Positions 42,078-51,414 of a stretch of 64,000 bases of DNA are shown one piece after another. Below the pieces are notes generated by a model. That model was not told where the DNA came from. It worked only from the letters and a program-made list of their open reading frames with translations, and did no database searches. Numbering within the stretch: the stretch's first letter is position 1; each line of letters opens with the position of its first letter. Made by a program: the position numbers and the translations under genes. This DNA is from Ornithinibacillus massiliensis (GTDB taxonomy: Bacteria > Bacillota > Bacilli > Bacillales > Amphibacillaceae). The stretch lies in NCBI RefSeq assembly GCF_018310345.1, contig NZ_JAGXBY010000003.1, positions 640,179 through 704,178 on the forward strand, written 5' to 3'.

Positions 42078-44540
42078 TTATCCATAATTTATTGCTTCTC
42101 TTATCGATATTTTTGATGCTGAATTACTTGGTATCCAGGAAGCAAGAAGGGTAAATACAATTCCTCCTGCAACAGATATAACTAAACTAGACCATGGAAC
42201 CGAAAATTCAAGAAACGCTGGCGCTTGATTCGAAGTAGCATTTAAATAAATGACTAATATTCCATACAATATTCCGACGACGACACCAGTAATACCGATT
42301 AACAACCCTTCTGCTATAATCATAATTCTCACTTGAGACTTTGTAAAACCTAATGCTCTCATCGTCCCAAGTTCTTTCGTACGCTCTAACGTATTCATAA
42401 ATAGCGTATTACTAATTCCAATTGCTGAAATCGCAATGACTAATATAAGTAAGGCAACAATCAAATCATTCATACCTTCTAGCCCACTTTTTGCTTGCTC
42501 AATATTTAATTGCATCATATCCACATTTGCAATTGAATCTCCATAACTAGCCCAAAGACTAGCTAACACGATTGGAATAGTCTCTTCATCCGCTACATCA
42601 ATCGCTATATGATAGTTCCATGGCCAGTTCAAGAAGTCCTGTACTAATGGTTCCTCTACAAACCCAACATAGCCTGAATAATGAGCGGAATGAACCGTTC
42701 CTTTGATAAAAAGCTCTGTCTCACCAGCTGGCGTGTGAAAGGTAAATATATCCCCGACTACTGCCCCCATTTCAGCTAATGCACGATCGCCTATATAAAC
42801 AGATGGCATATCACTTGTTTCATCTATCGTTTCTATTAAGTCGAACATACTCGCACCGTTATTATCTGAAAAAGAAAGGATGGAAAATTCTCTAAGTTCA
42901 TCATCTGGAGAATACCATGTCACATTCGGTATTTCCGCATAATCGTCTACCTTTTCAATACCTTCTATAGTTGCTAAGGCTTCTATCTCATTTTTCGTCC
43001 AGGCGTTTTCTTTCTCTACTATAATATCCCCACCAAAGGTTGCACGAATATCCTTCTCCAATCCTACAGGCAACGATTCTAATGTCGCACTCATAAATAA
43101 TGCTAAACTAACTCCAATAGCCAGCATCGCAGCAGTATTTGCATTTCGTTTCTCAAATTGCTTCAATGAACAGTCTGCTTGGTTTCCTAAGAAACCGAAC
43201 AACATCACAATGATTGGTCTAAGGACATATCGAGTAAGCTTCATCCATAGCGGGAACAGGAGAACAAGCCCGATGAATAGAAGTAAAAACGCCCATACAT
43301 TATCAATCAATCCAAGAACTGTACAAAGAACACCTATTATCACTCTTGGTATGTTAATTTTATTTACACTTTCGTTTTTTTGACCTGCCATTGCATCTAA
43401 TATCGGGATTTTACCAGCCTTGTATATTGGGATTGCTGCTGCTATAAAAGGAAATACGATCCCTATGATAGCTGATATAATCATAGGTGACACGATTTCT
43501 ACTTCATACGTGATATTTTGTGTCACAATGGAAGAAATTAAAATCTCTTGAACAACCATTCCTAGCCAAACCCCAATACCTATACCAAGCACTGTACCTA
43601 TCCCTGCTAGAAAACCGATTTCCTTTAAAATAAGTTGAACCACATTTCTACTTGTATAGCCTAAGCTCTTCATGATAGCAATCTCATTATTGCGTTCTAT
43701 AATACTCGTACGAATCATATTGAACGCAATAAAAGCACTTATAAAGATCGATAATATTGCTATTAGGTCAAATACAAAATACATACCATCCACAATATTA
43801 TATTGCTTGGTATCTACCACAACTGGTTGAACAAATAAGTTAGAGCCCGCAAAATTCCTTTCGTAATCCGCTAGCAGTTCTTGCGGGTCCAGTATCCCAT
43901 CAACTTGAAAGCGAAGCTCAGTAATTTGCTGACTCATTCCCACCCACTCTTGTAGAATAGTTAGTGGAACAATTACCTCGAAGTCTCGGTAATTTGCTGC
44001 TTCCATTGTCTTCGGGCTATTTAGGACTCCACCTTCATATACAATAGCTGTAACTTCCAAGCTACCCATATTCTGAAAAGATACTATATCGCCAATGTCT
44101 TTTCCCCAAAGTGTAGCTGTATTTTCTGTTAGGATTAATCCTTCCTTCGTCACATCTCCTTTTTTTACAGATAATGGCATAATGTCATTTTGAAAGTCCG
44201 ATAACCCTGTGAAGTTTACCGTTGCTTGCATCGGAGAGTCCGTTTCCATATCAACAAAGCCTTGCTTTGTTAATAGTGCTATCCCTTCTGTCACCTCATC
44301 CCGATCAAGCAAATCCCCTAAATCATTTACAGAGAAAAACCGCTCCGTTCCAAGTATCTTAAAATCCGCATTGCCAGCGGTTAATTTTTCTTGCTCATCC
44401 ATAATATTGGAGAAGGTTGCCTTTGCAATGAACATACTGGTCATGACAGAAACACCTAGGGCTATTGCAATCAGTGTAAATAAAAAACGCTTTTTATGCC
44501 GTGTAATATTACGCCAGGAAACGCGAAAGGAATTTAGCAT
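42078..44540 (-). CDS. Large FtsX-like ABC permease (MacB/LolE type)
   Basis: This 820-residue protein has two FtsX-like units. Each has four membrane segments in a 1 plus 3 layout with an external domain, and FtsX motifs are NNEIAIMKSLGYTSRNVVQL and TKELGTMRALGFTKSQVRIM. Such systems export peptides, macrolides or lipoproteins, or signal to two-component kinases. It overlaps the ATPase gene by 32 bases. The second ATG was chosen, with GGGAGG 9 bases upstream. No kinase is adjacent, so a PadR-sensed drug or peptide is the likely substrate. Confidence 0.9.
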   Translation of the reverse strand: MLNSFRVSWRNITRHKKRFLFTLIAIALGVSVMTSMFIAKATFSNIMDEQEKLTAGNADFKILGTERFFSVNDLGDLLDRDEVTEGIALLTKQGFVDMETDSPMQATVNFTGLSDFQNDIMPLSVKKGDVTKEGLILTENTATLWGKDIGDIVSFQNMGSLEVTAIVYEGGVLNSPKTMEAANYRDFEVIVPLTILQEWVGMSQQITELRFQVDGILDPQELLADYERNFAGSNLFVQPVVVDTKQYNIVDGMYFVFDLIAILSIFISAFIAFNMIRTSIIERNNEIAIMKSLGYTSRNVVQLILKEIGFLAGIGTVLGIGIGVWLGMVVQEILISSIVTQNITYEVEIVSPMIISAIIGIVFPFIAAAIPIYKAGKIPILDAMAGQKNESVNKINIPRVIIGVLCTVLGLIDNVWAFLLLFIGLVLLFPLWMKLTRYVLRPIIVMLFGFLGNQADCSLKQFEKRNANTAAMLAIGVSLALFMSATLESLPVGLEKDIRATFGGDIIVEKENAWTKNEIEALATIEGIEKVDDYAEIPNVTWYSPDDELREFSILSFSDNNGASMFDLIETIDETSDMPSVYIGDRALAEMGAVVGDIFTFHTPAGETELFIKGTVHSAHYSGYVGFVEEPLVQDFLNWPWNYHIAIDVADEETIPIVLASLWASYGDSIANVDMMQLNIEQAKSGLEGMNDLIVALLILVIAISAIGISNTLFMNTLERTKELGTMRALGFTKSQVRIMIIAEGLLIGITGVVVGILYGILVIYLNATSNQAPAFLEFSVPWSSLVISVAGGIVFTLLASWIPSNSASKISIREAINYG

Positions 44541-45222
44541 AATCCTCATCCTCCCTCGTCACTTCTGCTTCAATTAAACCATCTTTAAATAATACAATTC
44601 GATCGGCATAACCCGCGGCAAACATATCATGTGTTACCATAACAATCGTTTGTTTTCTCTCCAGATGAAAATTCGCTAGTAAATCCAGTGTATCACTAGA
44701 ACGCTGTCTATCTAGATTTCCAGTTGGCTCATCCGCCAATAAGATCGAAGGCTCGTGAATCAATGCTCTTGCAATAGCCACACGTTGCTGTTGTCCTCCA
44801 CTAAGTTCATTAGGAAACCGTTTCTCATAGCCTACTAAATCAACGGCCGCTAATAACTCCTCCACTTTTCCAGGTGGTACTTTTTTTCCGTCAGCATGTA
44901 ATGGAAATACGATATTTTCATAGATAGTTAATGTCGGTAATAATTGGTAGTTTTGGAAGATTAGTCCAATGTCCTTACGCCGTATTAATGTACGTTCTTT
45001 TTCTGATTTAAGCGCAATATCCACCCCATCAAGTTTAATAGAACCAGATGTAGGTGTATCCAGACCCCCGAGTAAATGGAGTAAAGTTGTTTTACCTGAA
45101 CCACTCGGACCAATAATACACACAAACTCCCCTTCCTCTACCGAAAAATCAACTCCTTTTAGAACTTGTACGGTTTCTTTACCTGTTTTATATTCCTTCT
45201 TCAACTCAGTAACTTTAATCAT
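44509..45222 (-). CDS. ABC transporter ATP-binding protein (LolD/MacB type)
   Basis: This 237-residue ATPase has Walker A GPSGSGKTTLLH, signature LSGGQQQRVAIARAL and Walker B SILLADEPTGNLD, the combination typical of ATPases that serve FtsX-like permeases. It energises the permease encoded next to it. The start ATG (MIKVTELKKEY) follows GAGGGGTG; the longer frame would cross into the previous gene. One base separates it from the stop codon of the membrane-protein gene upstream. Confidence 0.92.
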   Translation of the reverse strand: MIKVTELKKEYKTGKETVQVLKGVDFSVEEGEFVCIIGPSGSGKTTLLHLLGGLDTPTSGSIKLDGVDIALKSEKERTLIRRKDIGLIFQNYQLLPTLTIYENIVFPLHADGKKVPPGKVEELLAAVDLVGYEKRFPNELSGGQQQRVAIARALIHEPSILLADEPTGNLDRQRSSDTLDLLANFHLERKQTIVMVTHDMFAAGYADRIVLFKDGLIEAEVTREDEDYAKFLSRFLA

Positions 45223-45223
45223 T

Positions 45224-45871
45224 CTATTCACCCCTCTGTTTTGATGGAAATATGGTATATGACCATGAATAAATAAAATCAATAATAAACACTAATCCCC
45301 AAACCATCGATATCCCATATAATGTCTCATTAGCATATGGTGTTTCCCCTATAATTTCAGTACCTATCCATGATAGATCTTGTAAATAAGGCAAAACTTG
45401 ACTCCAATTGTCTAGACTGTAATTCAAGAAAATCAATTGAACGATGATAAAAACAATTAAATGGATAATGGAACTGATTCGATATTTCTTTGCAATATAT
45501 TTTGGATCCTTTTGTTTCTGCATCACGTATTTGTCTTTTTCCGTTAGTAGTTCTGTCCCACGCCAGCTGCCAATTTTTAAACGCATCCAACGATCAATCT
45601 TCTTAAAATCACTAATCCCAAACGTACAAGCATATATAACAAATATGGTAATGACAATTTGGAATGTAGAAATTTCTCCAGTTTCTTTATAGACGAACAG
45701 TGCTAATGCAGCTTCCAGAAACAACAACACGATAAACAGAAGTAGGAAGCCCAAGCTTAACTTTCGTTTGTTTGCTACATAGCGAGTAACACCAAACAAC
45801 AGAATGAAAATTAGTGATAACACTTCAGCTAAAATAAATATTTCCCATTGGTATCTCAATATAAAATCCAT
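45224..45871 (-). CDS. Membrane protein, first gene of the PadR-controlled ABC operon
   Basis: This 215-residue protein has about six membrane segments, the first being IFILAEVLSLIFILLFGV, and a charged loop in the middle (KKIDRWMRLKIGSWRGTELL). I do not recognise the family, but similar proteins are encoded in front of PadR/FtsX ABC operons in other Bacillaceae (from memory, not checked). The ATG was chosen with GGGTGG 8 bases before it. It is probably an accessory part of the exporter. Confidence 0.75.
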   Translation of the reverse strand: MDFILRYQWEIFILAEVLSLIFILLFGVTRYVANKRKLSLGFLLLFIVLLFLEAALALFVYKETGEISTFQIVITIFVIYACTFGISDFKKIDRWMRLKIGSWRGTELLTEKDKYVMQKQKDPKYIAKKYRISSIIHLIVFIIVQLIFLNYSLDNWSQVLPYLQDLSWIGTEIIGETPYANETLYGISMVWGLVFIIDFIYSWSYTIFPSKQRGE

Positions 45872-45889
45872 TTCTTTCTCCACCCTTTT

Positions 45890-45942
45890 TATATACTGAG
45901 TATTTATATACCGAGTATATACTTACTCAGTATATACGTCAA
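45890..45942 (-). promoter_or_regulatory. Promoter with PadR-type operators
   Basis: On the minus strand there is TTGACG (45937-45942), a 17-base spacer and TATACT (45914-45919). Overlapping it is a perfect 13-bp inverted repeat (TATATACTGAGTA at 45890-45902, complement at 45924-45936), and between the arms lies the smaller TATACCGAGTATA. These ATACT/AGTAT sites are of the kind PadR repressors bind. Confidence 0.75.
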
Positions 45943-46193
45943 TAGTAATTTTACATCTTGTAAATCAGTTATCCTAGAAAGGATATGCTTAGGGGAGATA
46001 CCTATTTCTTCCTGACAATCATAGGCTCAACCTTAGCAAGAGACCCATGTCTTTGTTTAAGATGATATAATCACCATTAGTCATCACTAGAGAATTCAAG
46101 AACGAAGTGTAAGTTACGATTGTACATATATGAAATAATCCCAACGAAAAGATTTCCCCATGTTTTAGATGGCATTCCATAAATCAAAGTAGT

Positions 46194-46223
46194 TTGTCCA
46201 AATTGAATATTTTGTATTATAAT
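46194..46223 (+). promoter_or_regulatory. Promoter of the cstA-type gene
   Basis: TTGTCC (46194-46199), an 18-base spacer and a perfect TATAAT (46218-46223). The cre-like site lies directly downstream. Confidence 0.6.
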
Positions 46224-46238
46224 GATTAGTGACATTAT

Positions 46239-46252
46239 TGTAAGCGCTTGCT
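46239..46252 (+). promoter_or_regulatory. Catabolite-responsive element (cre-like)
   Basis: TGTAAGCGCTTGCT matches the CcpA-binding consensus TGWAANCGNTNWCA in all but the last base. It lies about 16 bases after the -10 box, a position where CcpA represses. This fits a carbon-starvation gene. Confidence 0.7.
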
Positions 46253-46277
46253 ATCAAACGTAGGGAGAGGGTTTCAC

Positions 46278-47729
46278 ATGATTACTTTTATTGTTGCCAT
46301 AGCTTTATTGATTACCGCTTATTTCACTTATGGAAAATATGTGGAGAAAGTATTTAGACCAAATGCAAATAGGCCAACACCTGCTTACGCCAATCAAGAC
46401 GGTGTTGACTATGTACCAATGAACAAGCAGAAAAACGCATTGATTCAATTATTGAATATTGCCGGAACTGGCCCTATCTTCGGGCCAATCATGGGTGCTC
46501 TATATGGGCCTGTGGCATTCTTATGGATTGTGTTAGGCTCCATATTCGCAGGGGCAGTTCATGATTACTTAACAGGGATGATTTCTATCCGGAATCGAGG
46601 TGCTCATATTCCAGAACTTGCTGGGAAATTCTTAGGGAAGCTTTCTCGTCATTTAGTTAATGTTTTTGCACTATTGTTATTATTACTGGTAGGTACCGTG
46701 TTCGTCACGACACCAGCATCCTTATTGCATAATTTAATTGATGGTAAAATTGCTCTGATTGCTATTATTTTACTAATTTTTTCCTATTTCATCTTGTCTA
46801 CTATTCTACCGATTGATAAGATTATTGGAAGGGTTTATCCTTTCTTCGGGGCAGTATTAATAATTGGTTCAATTGGAGTAGGTATAGCATTATTATTATC
46901 AGATTACACAATTCCTGAGTTATCATTGACGAATATGCATCCAGCTGATTTGCCGATTCTACCAATATTATTCTTAACTATTACTTGTGGTGCATTATCT
47001 GGATTCCATGCGACTCAATCACCACTTATTTCTAGAACGACACAAAATGAGAAACAAGGACGCTACATTTTTTATGGAATGATGGTTGCAGAGGGTGTCA
47101 TTGCCATGATTTGGGCAGCCGCTGCTATGAGTTTATTCGATGGTCAAGGTCTACAAGGATTAATTAATGAGGGTACCGCTTCCCTTGTTGTTAATGAGGT
47201 TTCCATGACTTTACTTGGCGCTGTTGGTGGTACAATTGCTGTTCTTGGTGCCGTTGTGTTACCGATTACATCTGGAGATACTGCTTTCCGTGCAGCACGA
47301 AATATCATCGCCGATTACATCAGGATGAGTCAAACAAAAATGGGAAAACGTTTAATGATTGCACTTCCAATGTTCGCGGTTTCTTACTGGTTAACAACTA
47401 TTGATTTTAACCTATTATGGCGCTATTTCTCATTTGCCAACCAAGGCACTGCAGCACTGGCTCTGTGGATTGGTACGATGTATTTGTTTGTTAAAAAGAA
47501 GAATTATTTCATTTCACTAATCCCAGCCTTATTCATTACCGATATGGTATTAACCTATATCTTGTATGATAGTAATCTAGGCTTCGGCTTATCTTATTCA
47601 GCAGCACATACAGGCGGTATCATCATGACCATGCTCATTACTGCTTTATTCTTCTGGAAAGGGAATAAGAATAGAAAAGAGAACTTGGTTGTTGATATGG
47701 AAGTACCTTCAAATCAGAATGTAGCCTAA
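46278..47729 (+). CDS. cstA: CstA-family carbon starvation protein (short form)
   Basis: This 483-residue membrane protein has the CstA signature VDYVPMNKQKNALIQLLNIA followed by GTGPIFGPIMGALYGP and AGAVHDYLTGMISIRNRG. About 12 membrane segments are present. CstA proteins import peptides or pyruvate when carbon is short. The family has a long form of about 600-700 residues and a short form near 480; this is the short form. The ATG with GGGAGAGGG before it was chosen over a TTG at 46248, which falls in the cre site. A terminator follows. Confidence 0.92.
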   Translation: MITFIVAIALLITAYFTYGKYVEKVFRPNANRPTPAYANQDGVDYVPMNKQKNALIQLLNIAGTGPIFGPIMGALYGPVAFLWIVLGSIFAGAVHDYLTGMISIRNRGAHIPELAGKFLGKLSRHLVNVFALLLLLLVGTVFVTTPASLLHNLIDGKIALIAIILLIFSYFILSTILPIDKIIGRVYPFFGAVLIIGSIGVGIALLLSDYTIPELSLTNMHPADLPILPILFLTITCGALSGFHATQSPLISRTTQNEKQGRYIFYGMMVAEGVIAMIWAAAAMSLFDGQGLQGLINEGTASLVVNEVSMTLLGAVGGTIAVLGAVVLPITSGDTAFRAARNIIADYIRMSQTKMGKRLMIALPMFAVSYWLTTIDFNLLWRYFSFANQGTAALALWIGTMYLFVKKKNYFISLIPALFITDMVLTYILYDSNLGFGLSYSAAHTGGIIMTMLITALFFWKGNKNRKENLVVDMEVPSNQNVA

Positions 47730-47794
47730 TAGAGACTATCTAAAGATATTTTGCTATTTAGTTAAAAAAAGTTATAAAGCAGTTTAATAAATAA

Positions 47795-47838
47795 AAAGAG
47801 TGGTACTAATCAAATATATTGATAGGTACCACTCTTTT
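47795..47838 (+). terminator. Terminator of cstA
   Basis: A 12-bp perfect stem (AAAGAGTGGTAC with GTACCACTCTTT, 19-base loop) ends in a T-run. It lies 65 bases after the stop codon. Confidence 0.8.
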
Positions 47839-48040
47839 GCCTATATTGGATAGAGCACTTTAAATATAATTAACAGTTGAACTAGCGGGACTGCTGATGT
47901 TACTTAGGTTTGAAAGATAAGTTTCTCAACCATTAACTAATTTCCCAACTATGATAAGATCATAAATTGTCTCTTTACTATATAGGTATTTCTAACATCA
48001 TGATGAATCGCCGGGATTGTCCCTGTATTTTTACTAACTC

Positions 48041-48724
48041 TTAGTTTCCCAATATAAAGACCATTACTGCCTTATCCTCCTTTGTATTCCAATCGATAAA
48101 AATATCTTTTATATCACTATTAAATATCTCCCTGAATTTTCCATAGCGATGAAAATAACTTTTCTCTAGAGTATCTTTCGTAATTAATAGCTCGTCTTTA
48201 AATCCTTGATCAATTAATGCCTTCTCAATCGGTATCAATATCCCTCTACGTTCAACTATGTAAATGGTTGGCGCTACTGGAATAACACTAATATGATCAG
48301 GTACCTTCTGAACCAAATCAGAAATGCGTGCAACCTCCCTTTCCAACATAGAATTATCAATTTTCGGATTAATATTCTCCTTTTTTATTTCTTCATTTAA
48401 TACATAGATTATGACACCAGAATTATTAGGAAAATTCCAATCGTGATAATAATGCTCCACTTCTCTGTCTAGTGATACTTGGATTACTCCGGTTAATTCC
48501 TCTAAAACATGGTTGATAATAACATTCCTAGCTATTTCTACTTGGCTAGTCTGGCCCTGGCTCATGAGTACTTCTTCCATAGGGGAGATAAATCCTCGTA
48601 TATACATTACAACAAATTGATGGTTTATTGTCGTTTGACATGACTTTGGGCCTTTACCAAAGTTTTTCCTCAATAGTTTACTTGTATAGCTGCTGATTGA
48701 ATTTAATACTGCTTGATCCACCAT
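48041..48724 (-). CDS. DUF2294-type protein (copy 1)
   Basis: This 227-residue soluble protein has the DUF2294 start, SSYTSKLLRKNFGKGPKSCQ, and then VVMYIRGFISPMEEVLMSQG. The second half repeats the pattern (RRGILIPIEKALIDQG), and both halves end in a DWN-x5-7-hydrophobic strand (HDWNFPNNSGVIIYVLN and IDWNTKEDKAVMVFILG), so it is an internal duplication. The function of the family is not known. A close relative is encoded 191 bases upstream. The ribosome site is GGGAGG. Confidence 0.75.
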   Translation of the reverse strand: MVDQAVLNSISSYTSKLLRKNFGKGPKSCQTTINHQFVVMYIRGFISPMEEVLMSQGQTSQVEIARNVIINHVLEELTGVIQVSLDREVEHYYHDWNFPNNSGVIIYVLNEEIKKENINPKIDNSMLEREVARISDLVQKVPDHISVIPVAPTIYIVERRGILIPIEKALIDQGFKDELLITKDTLEKSYFHRYGKFREIFNSDIKDIFIDWNTKEDKAVMVFILGN

Positions 48725-48915
48725 ATACCTCCCTTATGATTCATACTTACGTTTAAATTTAATAATGGAGGACAACCGAAAAGGTTTTCTTTAGATTTAG
48801 CTAATGGTAAATAAAAATGCTCCCATCTATTACTTCTATTTTGCTCTATTATCTATAAAATATATCCTCATGGGACTACTACAATGGAGAGCAATTCAAA
48901 TTTTGTTATGAATTA

Positions 48916-49584
48916 TTACACGTAAAAGAAAGAATAACTTTGATCATTTTGATAATCCCACATCATATAAACTGCTTTAATTTGCCTTCCAAATACTTCT
49001 CCTATATCTAAATAGCTTTTTTTAATTTCCCTCGCCCGTTCGTGTAAAATATCGATATGACCTTTTTGATATAAGGCCTTTTCAACCGGTAGCATCACTT
49101 TGTGACATTTTATAGCAAATAGCTTTTTATTAAACCTAACCACCTCTATAAGGGAAGGTACTCTGTGTAAATTAGAGCTAACATCATTAATTCTACTAAT
49201 GAAATGCTCTTGAGATGGTTCATCTATATTTTCACTCTTCCAATCAGAATGTTCATTTTGAAACAAAATAATCCCTGTATCTGTGGCAAAATCCCAATCA
49301 CTAAAATAATTATTAAACAAAATCCCTAAAGAATTATATATTTCCTCTTGTAAACTTTTACAGATCTGGTCCATTACTGAAGTCCTAAAGATATATGCTA
49401 GTGACTCATCATTATTATCTAATAGTGCTTTCTCCGAAGGGGTGATAAATTTGTTAATATGTACGACCAACTTATTTTCATGCAAGGTAGTATAACAGGT
49501 TTGTGGTCCTTTCCCATACCAATGTTTTAAATGTTTACTTATTGAACTATTCAGTTCCTGCATCTCAATATGTACTCTTTCCAT
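48916..49584 (-). CDS. DUF2294-type protein (copy 2)
   Basis: This 222-residue relative of the downstream protein has KHLKHWYGKGPQTCYTTLHE at the start, VHINKFITPSEKALLD, and a second half with KCHKVMLPVEKALYQKGHID. It too looks like an internal duplication, ending in MWDYQNDQSYSFFYV. The two copies arose by tandem gene duplication and have diverged widely. Both lie downstream of a PAS-domain protein on the same strand. GGAGGATA precedes the ATG. Function is unknown. Confidence 0.75.
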   Translation of the reverse strand: MERVHIEMQELNSSISKHLKHWYGKGPQTCYTTLHENKLVVHINKFITPSEKALLDNNDESLAYIFRTSVMDQICKSLQEEIYNSLGILFNNYFSDWDFATDTGIILFQNEHSDWKSENIDEPSQEHFISRINDVSSNLHRVPSLIEVVRFNKKLFAIKCHKVMLPVEKALYQKGHIDILHERAREIKKSYLDIGEVFGRQIKAVYMMWDYQNDQSYSFFYV

Positions 49585-49605
49585 CTATATCCTCCGCCTT
49601 TAAAT

Positions 49606-49643
49606 ATAAAAAGGCCTAACTTCCATTAATAAGAAGTTAGGCC
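49606..49643 (-). terminator. Terminator after the PAS protein gene
   Basis: An 11-bp perfect stem (GGCCTAACTTC with GAAGTTAGGCC) followed on the minus strand by TTTTTATATT. It separates the PAS gene from the DUF2294 genes, so these have their own promoter. Confidence 0.8.
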
Positions 49644-49846
49644 ATGGATAGACTTTCTATTTCTTAATAGTTTCTACCATTTACCAATTTAGGTTAGAAA
49701 TAAGTTTCTAGACTCATTTCATGTATACAAATAGTCAAAAAATAACAATCACAAAAATAAATTCGGTAATAATTACTAATGACGTTAAGACATTAGTCTT
49801 CTTTAGACTATCATCAATCTGATAAATTTGCAAAACTAACTTCTTA

Positions 49847-50890
49847 TTATTTCATTACATTTCTAATTAGACTTAGTATGTCACTTATATCTCGTCCCGT
49901 AGTATCTTCATATTTATCTCCTTCTAAGACAAGTATTTCGTCTAGTATTTTCTCCATATACGTAATATCCTTTTTAATTACGTTATAATACGCTTTGTTA
50001 TCTAATCCACTTTCTATTAATTCTATAAATCCTTTCAGTCGAATTAGCGGTTTTTTTAATTCATATGCAACTCCTGTAGCAATTAATATCGATAGATCAA
50101 AGTTTTTTTTGCTTTCAAAAAGATCTCTAATAATGAAATGGGTCATTTTCTTTTGTTTATAAATACCTGGTAATGCTTGCATCTCTGCTTCTATTAGATT
50201 TCCATTTAGTTTTAATAGTTTCTGTTTAAAGGGGCGCTCAATAATGCTTTTATTGGTCTGTTTTATTTTTTCTCTTAATAACTCAATGTCTTCTGCTGGA
50301 ACAAGGTTGAAAATACTTTTGCCAATTACGCTATCTCTTCCTTTGGCTCCAAGTGCTCTTAATGCCAACAGATTTATATATTCTACTTTATAGTCATCTA
50401 TAATAATGATGCCAAAAGGAGAATGGTCAATTAAGTTTTTATAAGAAGAACCTCCATTTTTACGGGTTATGTCTTCTAGTGATTGATTGTCAGTTGAGGC
50501 TTCAGAAAGTAAAATATATCTACCAACTAATTCATTATTTGTATATATTGGTATCAAAGTGAGTTTCACATCTATCCATTCACGATAGTTTTTAGTAAAA
50601 GCTTTTGTTGTTATTGATTGAAGACTTTCCCTGAAAAAGTGAGTAATCGGCAAATCATCATTAGGGACGATATCATAAAGACTCATATCGATTAATTCTC
50701 CCGGTGAATATCCTAATATGGACTCGTTGGAATTACTCGCATATCTTATTTTGTGATCCAAATTAATGATAATAAAAGGTTCCTTTCCTGTGGAGGCAAT
50801 AGTGAATTTATTCTTTACTTGTGCATTTATATATTCTTCCAAGTGTTGGGATTTTTGTTGACCATTCAACTCCCTATTATTATTGGTCAT
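49847..50890 (-). CDS. Two-PAS protein with degenerate histidine-kinase H-box and no ATPase domain
   Basis: This 347-residue protein has two PAS domains (about residues 30-130 and 148-258; IIINLDHKIRYASNSNESIL and IIIIDDYKVEYINLLALRAL). A dimerisation helix of sporulation-kinase type follows: IATGVAYELKKPLIRLKGF at 270-288. In kinases this reads GxAHExRNPL; here Tyr276 replaces the phosphorylated His. The protein then ends without an ATP-binding domain. It cannot be a normal kinase. It might be a sensor that binds and inhibits a sporulation kinase. The start has GGAGGGG upstream. Confidence 0.8.
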   Translation of the reverse strand: MTNNNRELNGQQKSQHLEEYINAQVKNKFTIASTGKEPFIIINLDHKIRYASNSNESILGYSPGELIDMSLYDIVPNDDLPITHFFRESLQSITTKAFTKNYREWIDVKLTLIPIYTNNELVGRYILLSEASTDNQSLEDITRKNGGSSYKNLIDHSPFGIIIIDDYKVEYINLLALRALGAKGRDSVIGKSIFNLVPAEDIELLREKIKQTNKSIIERPFKQKLLKLNGNLIEAEMQALPGIYKQKKMTHFIIRDLFESKKNFDLSILIATGVAYELKKPLIRLKGFIELIESGLDNKAYYNVIKKDITYMEKILDEILVLEGDKYEDTTGRDISDILSLIRNVMK

Positions 50891-51114
50891 CCCTTTACCC
50901 CTCCAATAGTATAATTGCTTTATAAAAATACATGTTTTATGTTTAACCTCTCATAAAGCATCCCCATGAGTTATACTACTCGAATGTTATTCCTTAATGT
51001 GAGGAGTGCAACTTCAATGAATAACCTATGCCAAGTGATAGCATGTTCATATGCTTAGGCTCTTATATTCGTAGCCACATCCAAACCACTTTTTCTAGGA
51101 TTTATTTCCAATAT

Positions 51115-51162
51115 AAAAAAGCCAAAATAAGGGTAGTAACATACTACCTCTTATTTTGGCTT
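51115..51162 (-). terminator. Terminator of the BCCT transporter gene
   Basis: A long stem (GCCAAAATAAG/CTTATTTTGGC continuing as GGTAGT/ACTACC, one bulge) is followed on the minus strand by TTTTTTATAT. It lies about 250 bases after the transporter stop codon. The rest of the 524-base gap between the PAS gene and the transporter shows no gene. Confidence 0.75.
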
Positions 51163-51414
51163 CGATGATATATAGCATAAATTCTAATCCATCATAACCT
51201 TTTATTAAATTGAGACTTATTGACTAGCATTTATAAGCTACAAAAATTACATTAATACATGGACAATGAGCATTTTATTCTCTTTATCCTTCTATAAAAA
51301 TATAACTTTCATCAACTTACAAGAGTTTAGCTTTCTTTAACTAAAAGAAACTATTTGTATTATAACACTCTTTTCATATAATTTAAAATAGATTAAGTCA
51401 CTGATAAAAAGGTT

